From positions 205,001 to 269,000 of the forward strand of contig CAJNDT010003079.1 of assembly GCA_905221615.1 (NCBI GenBank): DNA of 64,000 nucleotides, in the 5' to 3' direction. Below the pieces are notes generated by a model. It made no database searches. It was not told where the DNA came from and saw only the letters and a list, made by a program, of their open reading frames with translations. The stretch comes from Symbiodinium sp. CCMP2592 (lineage: Eukaryota; Sar; Dinophyceae; Suessiales; Symbiodiniaceae). Numbering within the stretch: the first letter of the stretch is position 1; the number at the start of each line of letters is the position of its first letter. The position numbers and the translations under genes are program-made. This document shows, piece by piece, positions 53,256 to 64,000 of this stretch.

Positions 53256-53807
53256 ATGGCGGCTCAAGACTCACATATAGATCTCCACATTGAGCATTTG
53301 GGCACTGGGGGCCATAGAGGTGTCAACGCCCGTTGCCCCCGGCCCGGCCCTCTCCTGAAGATTGTCCCAAGGCTCAGGGCTTCCAGTGTCCTTCGGGCTG
53401 ACGCAAACAGTGCCGAACTGCTTCGGCTTGACGTGGCACTGGCAATACTTGACTACGTAAGGTTCCTGTCTGCTTCTACTTTCGTACGGGAACTTCTGCC
53501 GGCAGCTCCTCTGAACTGTGAAGCGACAGCTATTAGGCCGATACACGTTGACTTGCCAGTTTGGCAAGCCGCTCTTGTCGGCGATCTTAGTTTCTTAGTA
53601 CAAGAAAGGCAAGAAGCTGCATTGGCGGTTGCAGCGGCAACAGATTACATATCAGCAGCGACAGCAACACCAGTGCACAGGCAGACGATGCAGAAACAGT
53701 GGAAGCAGGACTTCAACAAGCACAAGCAGCGGTCGCAGCAGCAGAAGCAGCAAGACAGCAGTTGCAATAGCAGCACCATCAGCAGTGGCAGTTGTGGCAC
53801 TCACTGA
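53256..53807 (+). CDS. possible protein, 183 aa, with Gln-rich repeat tail
   Basis: ATG at 53256. Residues about 45-130 have a good amphipathic, helical composition (LLRLDVALAILDYVRFL, WQAALVGDLSFLVQERQEAALAVAAATDYI). The last 45 residues fall in a CAG-type microsatellite and are Gln/Ser-rich. The minus strand also has an open frame over the first half. No family recognised. Confidence 0.35.
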   Translation: MAAQDSHIDLHIEHLGTGGHRGVNARCPRPGPLLKIVPRLRASSVLRADANSAELLRLDVALAILDYVRFLSASTFVRELLPAAPLNCEATAIRPIHVDLPVWQAALVGDLSFLVQERQEAALAVAAATDYISAATATPVHRQTMQKQWKQDFNKHKQRSQQQKQQDSSCNSSTISSGSCGTH

Positions 53808-54770
53808 CAGTAGTAGGGTAGTAGCAGTAGCAATACGAAGGATGGAAGAAGCGGAAGCTGAACTGTCGTATCACTGGCAGCCATTGTTGGACGCATGCAA
53901 AGCCATAAAAGCTTTATGCTTAAGTTGGCCACTATTATCAGCAAGTCTAAGTAGAAGCTACAGCATCAGCCGACGGAAGGTAAAGCACCTGATAACTATG
54001 GTGACACTGAAAGCACGGATTTGGGGAGCGTCCGCAACGAGCACCCACACATGCGGGCTCACTCAATCCTGGCGCTCGCTGAAGGTGGCCGCGCTTTGCA
54101 GCGCCTCGAGACATGCAAGACTTTGTTGCTCTCGACCCGGCGTGATTAAAAGGACTTGAAGGTGAAGGCTGTGGCAGACGAAACAAGACTTCTCTACTTC
54201 TTCTGTTATGAATTTGGCCAAGCCATGGAAACAGGAGAGAAGCAACGGGCGAACCCTCTCGAAACCGCGCGACGGTATTGAAATGGAAGCCATGTCAACA
54301 GCATCCGCCGGCGCTTGGTTTGGTTGCTAGGCTATGCTAGGTTCCAGGATGCAGCAACGCCTGCACCATGGGCCCCGCATAAAGCAAAACAAGGACGGCA
54401 AGTATGGTCATGGTGATGTGATGATGATGATGATGATGCCAGATGCCAGGGTGCCTAGCGTGGAAATGTCAACAATCAGAGAGGCAGCAGTAGCCGTTGG
54501 CAAATGGGCTGCAGCAGTCCCAGTAGTGGTGATACTCGTCATGGGCCCTGTAGCCAGAGCAGCAGTAACAGAAGCGAATTACGCGTAGTAAGTGGAGAAG
54601 AATGGCAGCAGCACCACGATGACGATCATGGCGATGGCAACGGTGATGGCAATGAAGGTGACGGTGGTGATGATGGTGAACATGTAGGTCAATCTAGGAC
54701 CCAAGGCCCTAGGAGGTACCATGGTGTTGGCCAGTAGAAAGAAGTTCATGATGCTGGAGGTACAAGCAGA
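53808..54770. other. no supported gene
   Basis: Short GTAGCA and GATGAT runs. No gene seen. Confidence 0.3.
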
Positions 54771-54915
54771 AGCAGAACCACAACAGCAACCACCACAATC
54801 ACAACCACAATCGCCACAACCGCAATCACCACAACCACCACAACCGCAATCACCACAACCACAACCACCACAATCGCAACCACAGCCACAACGACAGCAG
54901 CAGCAGCCACACACA
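54771..54915 (+). repeat. (CCACAAC/AATCA)n array
   Basis: Imperfect CCACAA, TCGCAA and TCACCA units. Reads as Pro/Gln on the plus strand. Confidence 0.85.
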
Positions 54916-56869
54916 ACGCATACAATTGGTACCGATCCAGCTTTAGTCCTGTCACGCAGGCAGAACAGGACAAGCAACGCTCAGGCTGTCGTCTGTAAAA
55001 CATGTAATGTATATACCCAGAAGGCCCGAATGCCAGAGCTTGACATGAAAGAGGCACGCAGCATGCAGCCCCGCTTGCCTTCTTGAGTTGCAGCTCTGCA
55101 AGTTTCCGCCTGGGCGATATGAAGCTCAAGCGTTCCATTTCTTCTGCTGTACGACTGCGTGACCCCTCTCCGGGACATGTCACTGTGACTGATACGCCCC
55201 TGAGTACTGCACGCAATTTCAGGACCTTTCTGCAGCTTTTCCATCTGCAAGGTGTCCAGCTCCTGGACATGCCATCCCTCACTCCTCCCCGCACCTTAAC
55301 TACCTGCAGCTGCATACCTATGCCACTGTCCTCTCCGCCTTCGTGTTTCTGCTTGAGCTTCTCGACCTGCAAGGGTCTCCGACAGCGGGTCGGAGTTGCT
55401 GGGTAAGCAACAGATGGCAGGAAGAGCTTTCAGGCTTGCTTGAAAACTCCAACGACTGAGAATGTTTCTCGGTTGCGCACATTAAGAAGGAAACAACACG
55501 AGATATCCAATATTAACTATATAAGGTGACCGGAAGTATTCAGTCTTCAGCCACTCACCCAGGCATCATAGTGCGGAAGCGGCTTGGATCGGGGTTATGG
55601 TATTGACATACGACTGACAAGACCTCATTGTAAGGGAAGACACTATTCTGCAGTTTACAACTTTGGCTAGGTTCCATCACTTCGTACATAGACAAACTGG
55701 GTACTGCTAGTTCCAAACATCATTCCAGGGAAGCAAGGCTTTAAGGACATAAGGCTAAAGATGTGGTGAGCAAGCACTACTTTGCAGCTTACAAGCTGTT
55801 ACGTTTCTCCACTCGGTTCACAGAAATACTTCTAGCAACGCTGCTTCCAATTACATGAGGATGAACTATGAAAAGCAATCGAGGAGTGACACGGTGTGTT
55901 TTCGAGCAATTTCAAGCAGCGTCGCCAAGGAACAGCCATGATACATGGTAGTTTTTTGCTGGCATCAGCAAGGTTGCAAGCATGAGCACGGTATGAACAT
56001 TCTCCCGCACGGGTTTTCCAACCGCACATGCCTTTATATGATATATATATATATATATACATACATACACATACCGAATACCCAAAACGAAAAAAGCAAG
56101 ATCTAGACCGAGAGAATAACTTCCCTAGGTGTGTGCAAGAACACGAACAGAAATGTCGCAGGGCACTGGAATAGCAGGGTCGACAGAACATGCGATGTCA
56201 AACTCATTATAGGGACAAGCAGTATTCTGCATCTCACAGACTGGCTACGCCATCACGACTCGGACAAGCCAGATGAGGTCCCATGGCTTGCAGTCGGCTC
56301 TCTATGAGATGGTTCCGGTATGCTGATACAGGAAGCAAACATTTCATCACTCAGTATTCAGAACATTGTCAAGAGCATGGGACCTGTATTGTCTTAAGAA
56401 ACGACAGTTATGTTGTCCCCCGGGAGAAACAATAGGCACCGTTCGCTAAACGTGTAATGCAATCGTTATAAGAATTCAGAAGGAATATCGAAGAATTAAG
56501 AAATGCGGCACCTAAATGCTGGAATGAACTGGATATTCGAGTGTCGAAATGTAACCGCACACGGGCACAAACATATGTTGAGGAGAGCTGTGGGTAGCCA
56601 ACGCCCCGCAGCAATTAGTAAAACTGAGGTTCTAACGTGATTGCGTCTTTACAGTACAAATACGGAAACCTCGTTGTTCGAGAAATTCAGTTCACTTAGG
56701 GAATGGATGATAAAGACATATATAAGGACTAAAGGCGCGTTGGCTAGTAAATTGGATATACAAGGGTTTCGAATGCAATGTACTACAGTTTAACACAGCA
56801 CAAAGCAATGCAATGCAACACAACAAACTACATCACAAAAACTGCATTTCATTCATTCCATACATTACA
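54916..56869. other. no supported gene
   Basis: A frame at 55083-55406 (+) is Ser/Leu/Arg-rich without motif. (TA)n at 56041-56060. Confidence 0.3.
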
Positions 56870-57245
56870 TACATTACATACCATACATACATACATGCAT
56901 GCATGCATACACACATACATAGCCTACTTACCTACCTATAAATGCACACACATGCAGGCATAGACGTATACATACACATATACAACATGCATATACATGC
57001 ATGCATGCATGCATCCATCCATCCATCCATCCATCCATCCATCGCTGCATATGTAGAAACATCACGTGTGATACATACAGATGTACATACATACGTTCAT
57101 CAATACCTTACAAACATACCTACATGCATACATGCATACATGCATCCATGCATCCGTGCATCCATACATGCACGCATGCATACATACGCACATACATACG
57201 TACGTGCCTGCGTGCATACATGCATACGCTACTACATACATACGG
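56870..57245. repeat. CATA/CATG/CATC tetranucleotide tract
   Basis: CATA and CATG to 57010, pure (CATC)n at 57011-57045, then CATA/CATG again. Confidence 0.9.
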
Positions 57246-57793
57246 CATCTCGAGTGCCTTGGCGTCACCCCGCCGGTTTCCATTTCGGAGGTCGCTGGGC
57301 CGTGGTGGGATTTGGAAGGGGTCACACGCCTCGCGGCTCTTCTTCTCCATGCGCATCAACTCCTTCTCAAGCGGCCTCGGCAGTGACTTACCGAAAAAAG
57401 CAACACACATAATATACTAAATCTAGTTGTCATCAAAACTACACACACACACATCCGTGCACGCACACGCACCCGACCCCCCAGACCAGAGGTTGACCAT
57501 CCGTCCACGGCTTTGGGCTCCGGCGACAAGGTTGAAGCATGCTGCGACACCTTCTCTTTCTCCTCCTTTCGGAATAGACGCTGATGACTTTGAGATATGG
57601 CTTCAGGCCATGAAGCTCAGCATTTCAAGACAAACACCAAAAAATGCTCGGGGATTTAGAAGCCGGAGATCCGACCCTTAAGTCACCCTTCAGCCGCTGT
57701 CCTGCACAGGCTCGTCGGGGCCTCACCGGAGCTATCGGGGTGGAGCGGAACCCTTTGCTACGGAACACATGGTAAGGGTCGAAAATAGAGGTA
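57246..57793. other. no supported gene
   Basis: A short (CA)n lies at 57441-57452. Otherwise unremarkable. Confidence 0.3.
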
Positions 57794-58138
57794 CTACCGT
57801 GATTGTTGGAATTCATCCCTAAGAAGGTACATTACAAAAGAGCTTAGCAATGCCGCTGCCTTCCACAGAACCCTGCTACGCCCCCGGCCTTTCGCATCTT
57901 CCGCGATCGGCCTCGGGGGCATGAACCGGTGCTTGGAAAACACAGACATGACCTGGTGCCCGATAACAGATAACGACAAATACCCGCGAGATGACGACGT
58001 TGCTGTGACTGTTCGGAGGATTTTGTCAGCTTCAAACCCACACCAAACGTGACTAAAACAAAAACAGCGCCAAGGTTTCGACAGGCTGCTGCACTTTCTA
58101 CAAGCTAATAGCTTGATGCATGCTGTGACTTCCTGCAT
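57794..58138 (-). CDS. possible exon, 114 residues
   Basis: A minus-strand frame with protein-like composition over FEADKILRTVTATSSSRGYLS and a C-terminal hydrophobic helix (ALLSSFVMYLLRDEF). No motif. Weak evidence. Confidence 0.3.
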   Translation of the reverse strand: MQEVTACIKLLACRKCSSLSKPWRCFCFSHVWCGFEADKILRTVTATSSSRGYLSLSVIGHQVMSVFSKHRFMPPRPIAEDAKGRGRSRVLWKAAALLSSFVMYLLRDEFQQSR

Positions 58139-59150
58139 GGGCTTTCAGACATAGTCGCGCACGTAGATGCGAGCGTGCGGCAAAACTGACGACTACTTCT
58201 GCGGCTTAGCAACATAGGTTATCGTTTTTGGCATTCAACGTTATCGCTGACCAGTCAGACTGAACTGCCTGCTTTGTGACAGTGCATTTCACAACAAAAG
58301 ATTCTTTAACGTTCCGGGAATGGGGCGGAGGCTTCGCTTGGCAGTCTGCTACAAACCCCAAGTTGCAGGTTTGGACCGCATTTCAGAGGTCTGAGAAAGG
58401 ATTTTGTAGGTTGGGCTGCTTTGAAGACGCACGCTGTAAGCCGCTTTCCAACAAAGCTACTCTGCAGAAAGGCTTCAAACCCGGGATCTCTGTCGGCGGC
58501 ATTTTGGGGGCAATGGACCGCCAAGCCTACTTTTTGTCGTTTTCGACGCAATGTGGTCGTCTGACCCCTTTGCTACGCTAGCCGCTAGCCCTCCCATGAA
58601 ATCAAACGCCTGCAAAGCGTTCTTTGGACTTCCCAAGCTCAGGATGAAAGTGAAAATGCTGGAAACAAGGGCTGAAGTAGGCGCGTGTATTCGATGTATT
58701 TTGCCACTGGAAAGCAGCAAGCGATAGCCTCATCGTTTTTCGTATTTCGCGTTGTCGCGGCCCATAGAAACCCAATATCGTCCCTTTAGCATACACGTTA
58801 CCGCGGCCCACAGACGCGGAGCTCTCACCTGCAACGATCTCCTGCTTATCCCCCCACAGACAGTCTAGCTCTTCAGAGAGAAACGCCTGTCGCTGCCGTG
58901 ATTGGTCTTCCGGGGTCCAACTCGCCTGCCTTGTACCGAGACCTGATCAACCGTACCCGTTGCGAACATAATTTGCCCGTGCTGAAGCCAAGCGCCGTGC
59001 GCAGGGGTCTCCTTCAGCATCGCGGGCGCCTCGTCAGAGCCGAGGATGGGATGCTGACGGGTTCGCATGCTTTAGCACCGAAGCGCTGACAGCCTACCAG
59101 TGCAACACGGCTCTTCCCTGCGATCTCTTCAACCGGTAAGCACCGTGTGA
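58139..59150. other. no supported gene
   Basis: Overlapping frames at 58276-58581 (+) and 58306-58551 (-) cannot be separated. No repeats. Confidence 0.3.
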
Positions 59151-59381
59151 GCAGAACCTATCAGACCGCAGAGCCCAAGAGCCTCTGGCGCCGGCGTTGC
59201 TGGCTCGGCCGCTTTTGCTGTAGCTGCTGCTTCGGCTGCTGCTTCTGCTGGTGCTTCGGCTGGCGGTGTTGCCGGTGCTGCTGGTGCTGCTGCTCTGCCC
59301 AAACTATCGGCAGCACTGTCACCTGAGTTTGATCACGGCAGCGCTGTGATGCGCTGTGAGAATGCAGCTGGAGGTACCTAG
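59151..59381 (+). CDS. Ala/Gly-rich exon-like frame
   Basis: 76 codons plus TAG with no ATG in a natural place, after an in-frame TGA at 59148. The first 45 residues are Ala, Gly, Ser and Val with GAGVAGSAAFAVAAAS-type text. The end is a mixed segment (LPKLSAALSPEFDHGSAVMRC) that looks like ordinary protein. The switch from low complexity to mixed composition in one frame favours an exon over a simple GCT repeat. Confidence 0.35.
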   Translation, partial: AEPIRPQSPRASGAGVAGSAAFAVAAASAAASAGASAGGVAGAAGAAALPKLSAALSPEFDHGSAVMRCENAAGGT

Positions 59382-61429
59382 GTTTGAACTGCGTCGTAAT
59401 GCATTGATCATGTGGTGTTCCGGAGTGCTACATGGCCGTAAGGAACACAGATATTCCAAAGACTTAATCTAAAGAACTGGCCCAGAAATCAATGAGGGGT
59501 GTATGACGGGTCGCCTGACCTCTGAATTAGTTCAGTTGTGCAGCCACTCCCCACTGTTTATGGCTGGTCGCTTGTGGCCCATACGCATTGCTCATGCGTC
59601 GAAAACGTATAGTCACTTCTCTACTAGAACAACTGCATGTTTCCGGATCTCGATTGCTCACATCGATAGTCCAAGGCGAGAAACGAACACCGCACGACTC
59701 GCTGGGTCATGTCGCACTCCTAACCTCTATTTAAGGCACAGTGGGAAGATGGCTTCTGTTTTCAGTCAAAACTGCAAGGATGCTTCTGCTCTAATGCCAA
59801 GAGAATCCGGCGAGCACAGCCCGAGCCAAAGATATCCCAAGCTCAGCTGCGGGCTGCCGCTCCGGGACGTCCGCGCCTGCACAGCTCGTCGCAGGGTTGC
59901 TGGCAATAAGCACGCTCACACACGGAATGGCTGTTTGCACTTCGTGCCAAGGGTGTCCGTCTGCCCTACAGACAGAGACATGACTGGGTAAGGCTAAAGA
60001 TCCGAGCATCAACGCATGAGGTGAGGTGACATGGACAAGAGCGCAGCAGGCATTCGCCACAAGTTCGGGCCAGGGCTCTGCACACACAGGGACCACGAAC
60101 AACGCCGCGATGCCCGGAATACGCGAACAAGCAGCAAAGAAGGCTCAAATGAACATCTAGTGAATGACTGCATGCATCCAGGCCACAAAGCCCTGTGCTT
60201 CCAAAGACCCTGAGCCTCAATGACTCAAAGGCCTCGAGTCTTAAGCCTGATCATGCTTCGGAGCCTACATCCCAGAGAGTGTGGCCTCGGCTGCCCGCGC
60301 TTTGGGCTTCCGCTTCTTGCCAACGAGGAACTCAAACCCATCCTCAGCGGATTACTTCAGACTCCAGCAACAAGGAGTAACATGAGCTCCATCATTTTTG
60401 ATAAGTTGACGCCTAGGCGTTCATCTTTAAAGCAACTTCACGGCTTCGTGGGTTGTGGAAGGCACGGAGCTCGAAGCCCGCTCGGCGCGACAGAAGACCA
60501 TACTCATGCTGCAGCAGAGCATCATGTATGAGCGAACATGCGGCTGGAGGAATATGACACTGAAACGATTGCACAACGATAAATGATGCTGGCCAAATTC
60601 GTGCAGCATCTTCACGCAGGACATCGGTACGAAAATGCCTCAATAGCCAGCAAGAGGACGCATACTACCATAGAAACATATGTTTCACGGCGAGCAGCAA
60701 TCTAGCACCCTTAAAAATGAAGCAGTAAGCCCGCTGGTGAGGAGAGTGGCAAATCGGGGACGCGACGAAGAATTTGAGCCCAACAGGAATTAGATGAATT
60801 AGAGGCAAAGCCTCACACTCCACAAGGATGTCTTGACCCTCCATGGCAGACCCCATCAAAGATCCATGGAAGACAACAAGCGTCCCATCGAAGACATTTC
60901 TGCAACTCCACCCGTGAACCCCATGAACCGCTAAGTACAGTGCATCGGGGTCATCAGCTGTCTTCTCGCTAATGGGCCTCGGAGCATGTGCAGAGGCTGC
61001 TTCTTATCTGAATTCCTTGTGTGGTACCTTTGGAGGTTCGATCCTAGCGGTCCTAGTCAGTCACACTTGGTTAACTTATGCCGTGGGACCTGGTTGCGCT
61101 TCCATGTCAGATCAACGGCATGCTGTGTCAGAGTGCAACTTAGAATCAGTCCGTTCTCAAGGATCGTGTAGCTGGAAGGGCCAACGATGCAAGCACCCAA
61201 CATTTGATGGGGCCATTGGCTCAAAGATCATTGCCATGCGTCCCCTCTCTTGGCAAACGTCATGGCAGTGCTTCTTCGTACAGGGGTACTGCTCGGATGC
61301 GAGAAAGCATGCTGCTAGGTATCGCAAAGCTGAAAGTACCGGAATTGATCATACGAGTATAGCGCGGTCGGCATCTTTCCTGCTCAACCCAATTCCTGTC
61401 TGATTCTCACGCGTAGTTTATGGTGGTCG
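59382..61429. other. no supported gene
   Basis: A 143-codon frame at 60972-61403 (+) has eight Cys but no recognised pattern. Nothing else of note. Confidence 0.3.
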
Positions 61430-61545
61430 CAGTAGTAGTAGCAGGAGACGCCGAAGTGATAGCTGTCGTCGTCGTCTTGTTGTTGTTCTTGCTGTTGTTG
61501 CTGCTGTTGCTGTTGCTCTTGCTGTTGTTGTTTTCCTTCTGACTG
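61430..61545. repeat. GTTGTT/GCTGTT degenerate triplet tract
   Basis: Imperfect GTC, GTT, GCT and CTT triplets. Confidence 0.7.
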
Positions 61546-63169
61546 CTCGGACTTGTGTGCTTCTCCGTTCCACCGCTACTGTTCCTTGCTGGGGACAAGA
61601 CATCATCCCGGACTCTGGCTCGCCCGTCGTCTCGGGCAAAGCAGGCTTCACCTGGGCCAAGATGGAACAAACGGTGCTTGGTGCAGTTCGGGGTTCAGGG
61701 CTTCGGATTAAAATTTTTCGCTTGGGTTGAAGCTTAGTTTGATGGCTCCAGACCCGACCTCCATCCAAACCTGCGTCGTTCACCCGACCGCGACGCCTAA
61801 ACGGTACGGTACATCCGCTTGAACACGACGAGAGCCTCAACGACCCTGCACCTCTGACCTACAAAGCTTTCTGAGAGGCAGACTGACACTGTCAGCTCTG
61901 CCGGTTGCGGCGAGGGCGGCGGAGTGCCCTGGAGCCGTGCTCGGTGAACGGGTGGCTTCGGAGACGCAAGCCTTCATGATGGTGATGGCAATCACCATCG
62001 ACGTCATCGTCGTCATGAACATCAGCACCATCACCTTGCCCATCCGTATCCTCAGCATCTAGATCAAGAGCAGCATCAGCTCAGGACCATCCTCGTTTAT
62101 GTTTGCGTGCATACAAGAGCATGTAGCACAGGTACTTATACATGCCCGCACCATGATTGAAATATTATTGAATAGACACATAGGTCGATCAACAGATAAA
62201 TATAGATGCAGACGAAATGCACAAACACATGTACACCCACGTAAGCATCCTTCACCATTTGCTTCTACCTCTTCTTCTACATCGATGTCCTTCACTGCCA
62301 CCGCCAACACTAACCTCCTGTCGCAGTCGTCATCCTCATCTTCATCAGCCTCCTTATGCCCAAAGTAATGCGGTAACAGCATCCTCGTCCGCTTTCCCTG
62401 GCCTCAGGCGGTATGTCGGCCCAGGCCTCTTGAGGCTGTCGGAGCTTCAACGGGCGGGGGCTTGGCAGTCAGGCGGGTCTAGAATAAACAGCACAGCTGA
62501 TGACACGAATGCTCACGCGACTTCTTTCTGCAATGATTGTATCAGCTCTGTTCATAAGAGTCATAAGATCCGATCAGCTATGGATCACAACTGTCAGAAT
62601 AGAAACATTCGCAGTGGAACTGTTGCGTACTGTAGATTTAGTGAATTGGAGGTGGCGAGCTTTAGCAGATCAAAAAAAAACTGATCTTTTGGTATTCGTG
62701 CACGGTGCGGCGGCAGCGGGGGGTTGACCGGGCTCAAATCCACTCGGCAGCCAGTGCATTGTTCGTAAGATGTGATTCTGGAATGCTCCGTTTGGGGAAG
62801 CAGTTCGCACTGTGGAGGCTACTCCAATCACGAACCCACACAACCCCGCAAGGCTGCATGGTCCGACCTGAGCATCGCATCTATTCTGAAACATCCCTGC
62901 TATCTCAAGAGTACCAGGGAACCCGAAATCTTCAACGCAGACCTCAAACCGTCACGTCCTGTCTGCTGAACCATGCGAACCGAAAACCCTTCAACACATG
63001 CAGGTAAAGAGCTTCTAAGCTCTACGCTCTACAACCGAAGCAGCAATCCATAGCCATCCTTTACGTCGCTGGGGACGTCACCTTCCCGCCGCGCTTCTTC
63101 GGCGCGGCCTTTCTGCCGAACCGCCAAGCTACAAGATGGCAACGACGCTAGGACAAAGAAGACGACAGA
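61546..63169. other. no supported gene
   Basis: Short CAT-type run at about 61990-62060. No gene seen. Confidence 0.3.
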
Positions 63170-63255
63170 GATGATGATGTCGATGCTTCGGCGAGGAACA
63201 GATGGCGATGGCCATGACGATGACGGTGTTCATGATGATGATGATGATGATGACC
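63170..63255. repeat. GAT-rich triplet tract
   Basis: GATGAT and GACGAT units. A second weak patch lies near 63400. Confidence 0.7.
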
Positions 63256-63444
63256 TGATCGTGGTCCTTAGTTGCTGGCTCGATTCTTGCTGTTGCTTTG
63301 CAGACAGTGCATCAGTCGCTGAAGTAATGATAATCGGGGCCAACATGCCTTCCACCCGATGCTACCACTGTCGTTTGTCTCGCTCATGACTGTCTTAAAA
63401 CGGTGACGATGATGACGGCGACCCAACATAATGATCACCACATG

Positions 63445-63900
63445 TCACCACCCACGGAATGGTACTGGCGACAGCGAACCTGCTAGCTCTAGCTCCGACC
63501 CGAAGACCCTCCGCTCCCACAGAAACGCACTAGAACCCCAACTTCTTGGCCCCGAGTTCAAAGCCTTCTCGGTCTTTTCGGCCTTCTCGGGCTTGACTGG
63601 CACATCTTTCACCTGGAGGTGTGGATCGCTTAACCATTGAGGGTATCATTTCTGAAGCAAGGCGATGCGGAATCCAGGAGTCCAAGAGGAAGCGTGTCTT
63701 CACCCGTTGCGCCCTCCGAAGCTCTGGAGCAAAGCTACTCGAGCGGTGGTCCCTGCCTTCTCCTCGAAGGTCTCCGCCACTTTGGGCGCCGGTGCGGGGG
63801 CCCGTGGAGGAGTCTTCTGGCCGGGGCTCAAAACAGGGGGCCAGGGCATTCCGGTATTCACCGGGTCTTGTTGCAGGATGTTTCTGGGGGCCGGGGGCAT
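63445..63900 (-). CDS. possible Lys/Pro/Glu-rich gene, two exon-like segments
   Basis: Two minus-strand segments in different frames look coding. 63700-63900 holds a Pro/Ala-rich linker then KVAETFEEKAGTTARVALL. 63445-63640 begins QVKDVPVKPEKAEKTEKAL and ends at a TGA. A third minus-strand frame is open from the right edge to 63538. The composition resembles the Lys/Ala/Pro-rich frame at the left edge. Splicing between 63640 and 63700 would join the two segments. No domain recognised. Confidence 0.33.
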
Positions 63901-64000
63901 GGGCGGTGATGACGTCTAAGGGCGGACAAGCATCTTGGCAGTCGCTGAATCCAAAATCGCCAACCCCACAGCAGGAAATGTTCAGGACTTGGGAAACGCC

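Overview
The window reads as nuclear DNA of a dinoflagellate, most likely a Symbiodiniaceae-type alga. This is an inference. It rests on telomere-type CCCTAAA repeats, very abundant di-, tri- and tetranucleotide arrays, short scattered coding-like segments with no clear long genes, and a very large degenerate LINE polyprotein. No tRNA set, rRNA operon or recognisable housekeeping gene fixes the taxon. Host genes are probably split into small exons, so host calls are low confidence and mark exon-like open frames only.

Two mobile elements dominate. The first (2574-10498) is an AT-rich endogenous virus of the polinton-like/virophage kind. It has about 310 bp terminal inverted repeats (TIRs) of roughly 95% identity by eye, flanked by the 5-bp direct repeat TATTG. 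It encodes an A32/FtsK-type packaging ATPase, a probable double-jelly-roll major capsid protein, a 786-residue fibre with a C-terminal S74 (endosialidase-type) chaperone, and several small helical proteins, some with overlapping ends. Perfect AT-rich hairpins sit at gene ends, recalling the hairpin 3'-end signal of mimiviruses and virophages. No polymerase, integrase or protease is visible. A truncated gene next to the capsid gene abuts a 400-bp GC-rich patch, so this looks like a packaging and capsid module whose replication genes are missing or were replaced.

The second (about 18126-29150, minus strand) is an 11-kb non-LTR retrotransposon, broken by frame changes and by an apparent deletion inside the reverse transcriptase (RT). 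In coding order it has a Pro-rich N-terminus, a Cys-rich gag-like region, a KOW/SH3-like segment, a WW domain, a region resembling ADP-ribosyltransferases, a C2H2-like finger, an APE-type endonuclease, RT (YADD), several C2H2-like fingers, a Gly-Lys-rich plus helical domain, and a C-terminal ubiquitin-specific protease (USP) fold with its Cys, Asp-Ala, His and Asp-Asp motifs visible. A USP fused to a LINE polyprotein is the most unusual protein-level observation. Same-strand (AGT)n arrays lie on both sides of the element.

The rest is host sequence: low-complexity arrays (14.2-15.8, 17.2-18.0, 29.5-29.7, 31.0-31.2, 39.1-39.8, 42.1-42.4, 44.6-45.1, 48.5-48.7, 56.9-57.2 kb), two small inverted-repeat (MITE-like) elements at 32.65 and 38.5 kb, a 5' half of a tRNA-Tyr gene at 31.5 kb, and candidate exons. 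The candidates include a striking Cys/Gly-rich protein at 46.6-47.0 kb, Lys/Ala/Pro-rich frames near both window edges, an Ala-rich frame at 59.2 kb, and a few short frames with hydrophobic ends. Long stretches hold nothing I can support.
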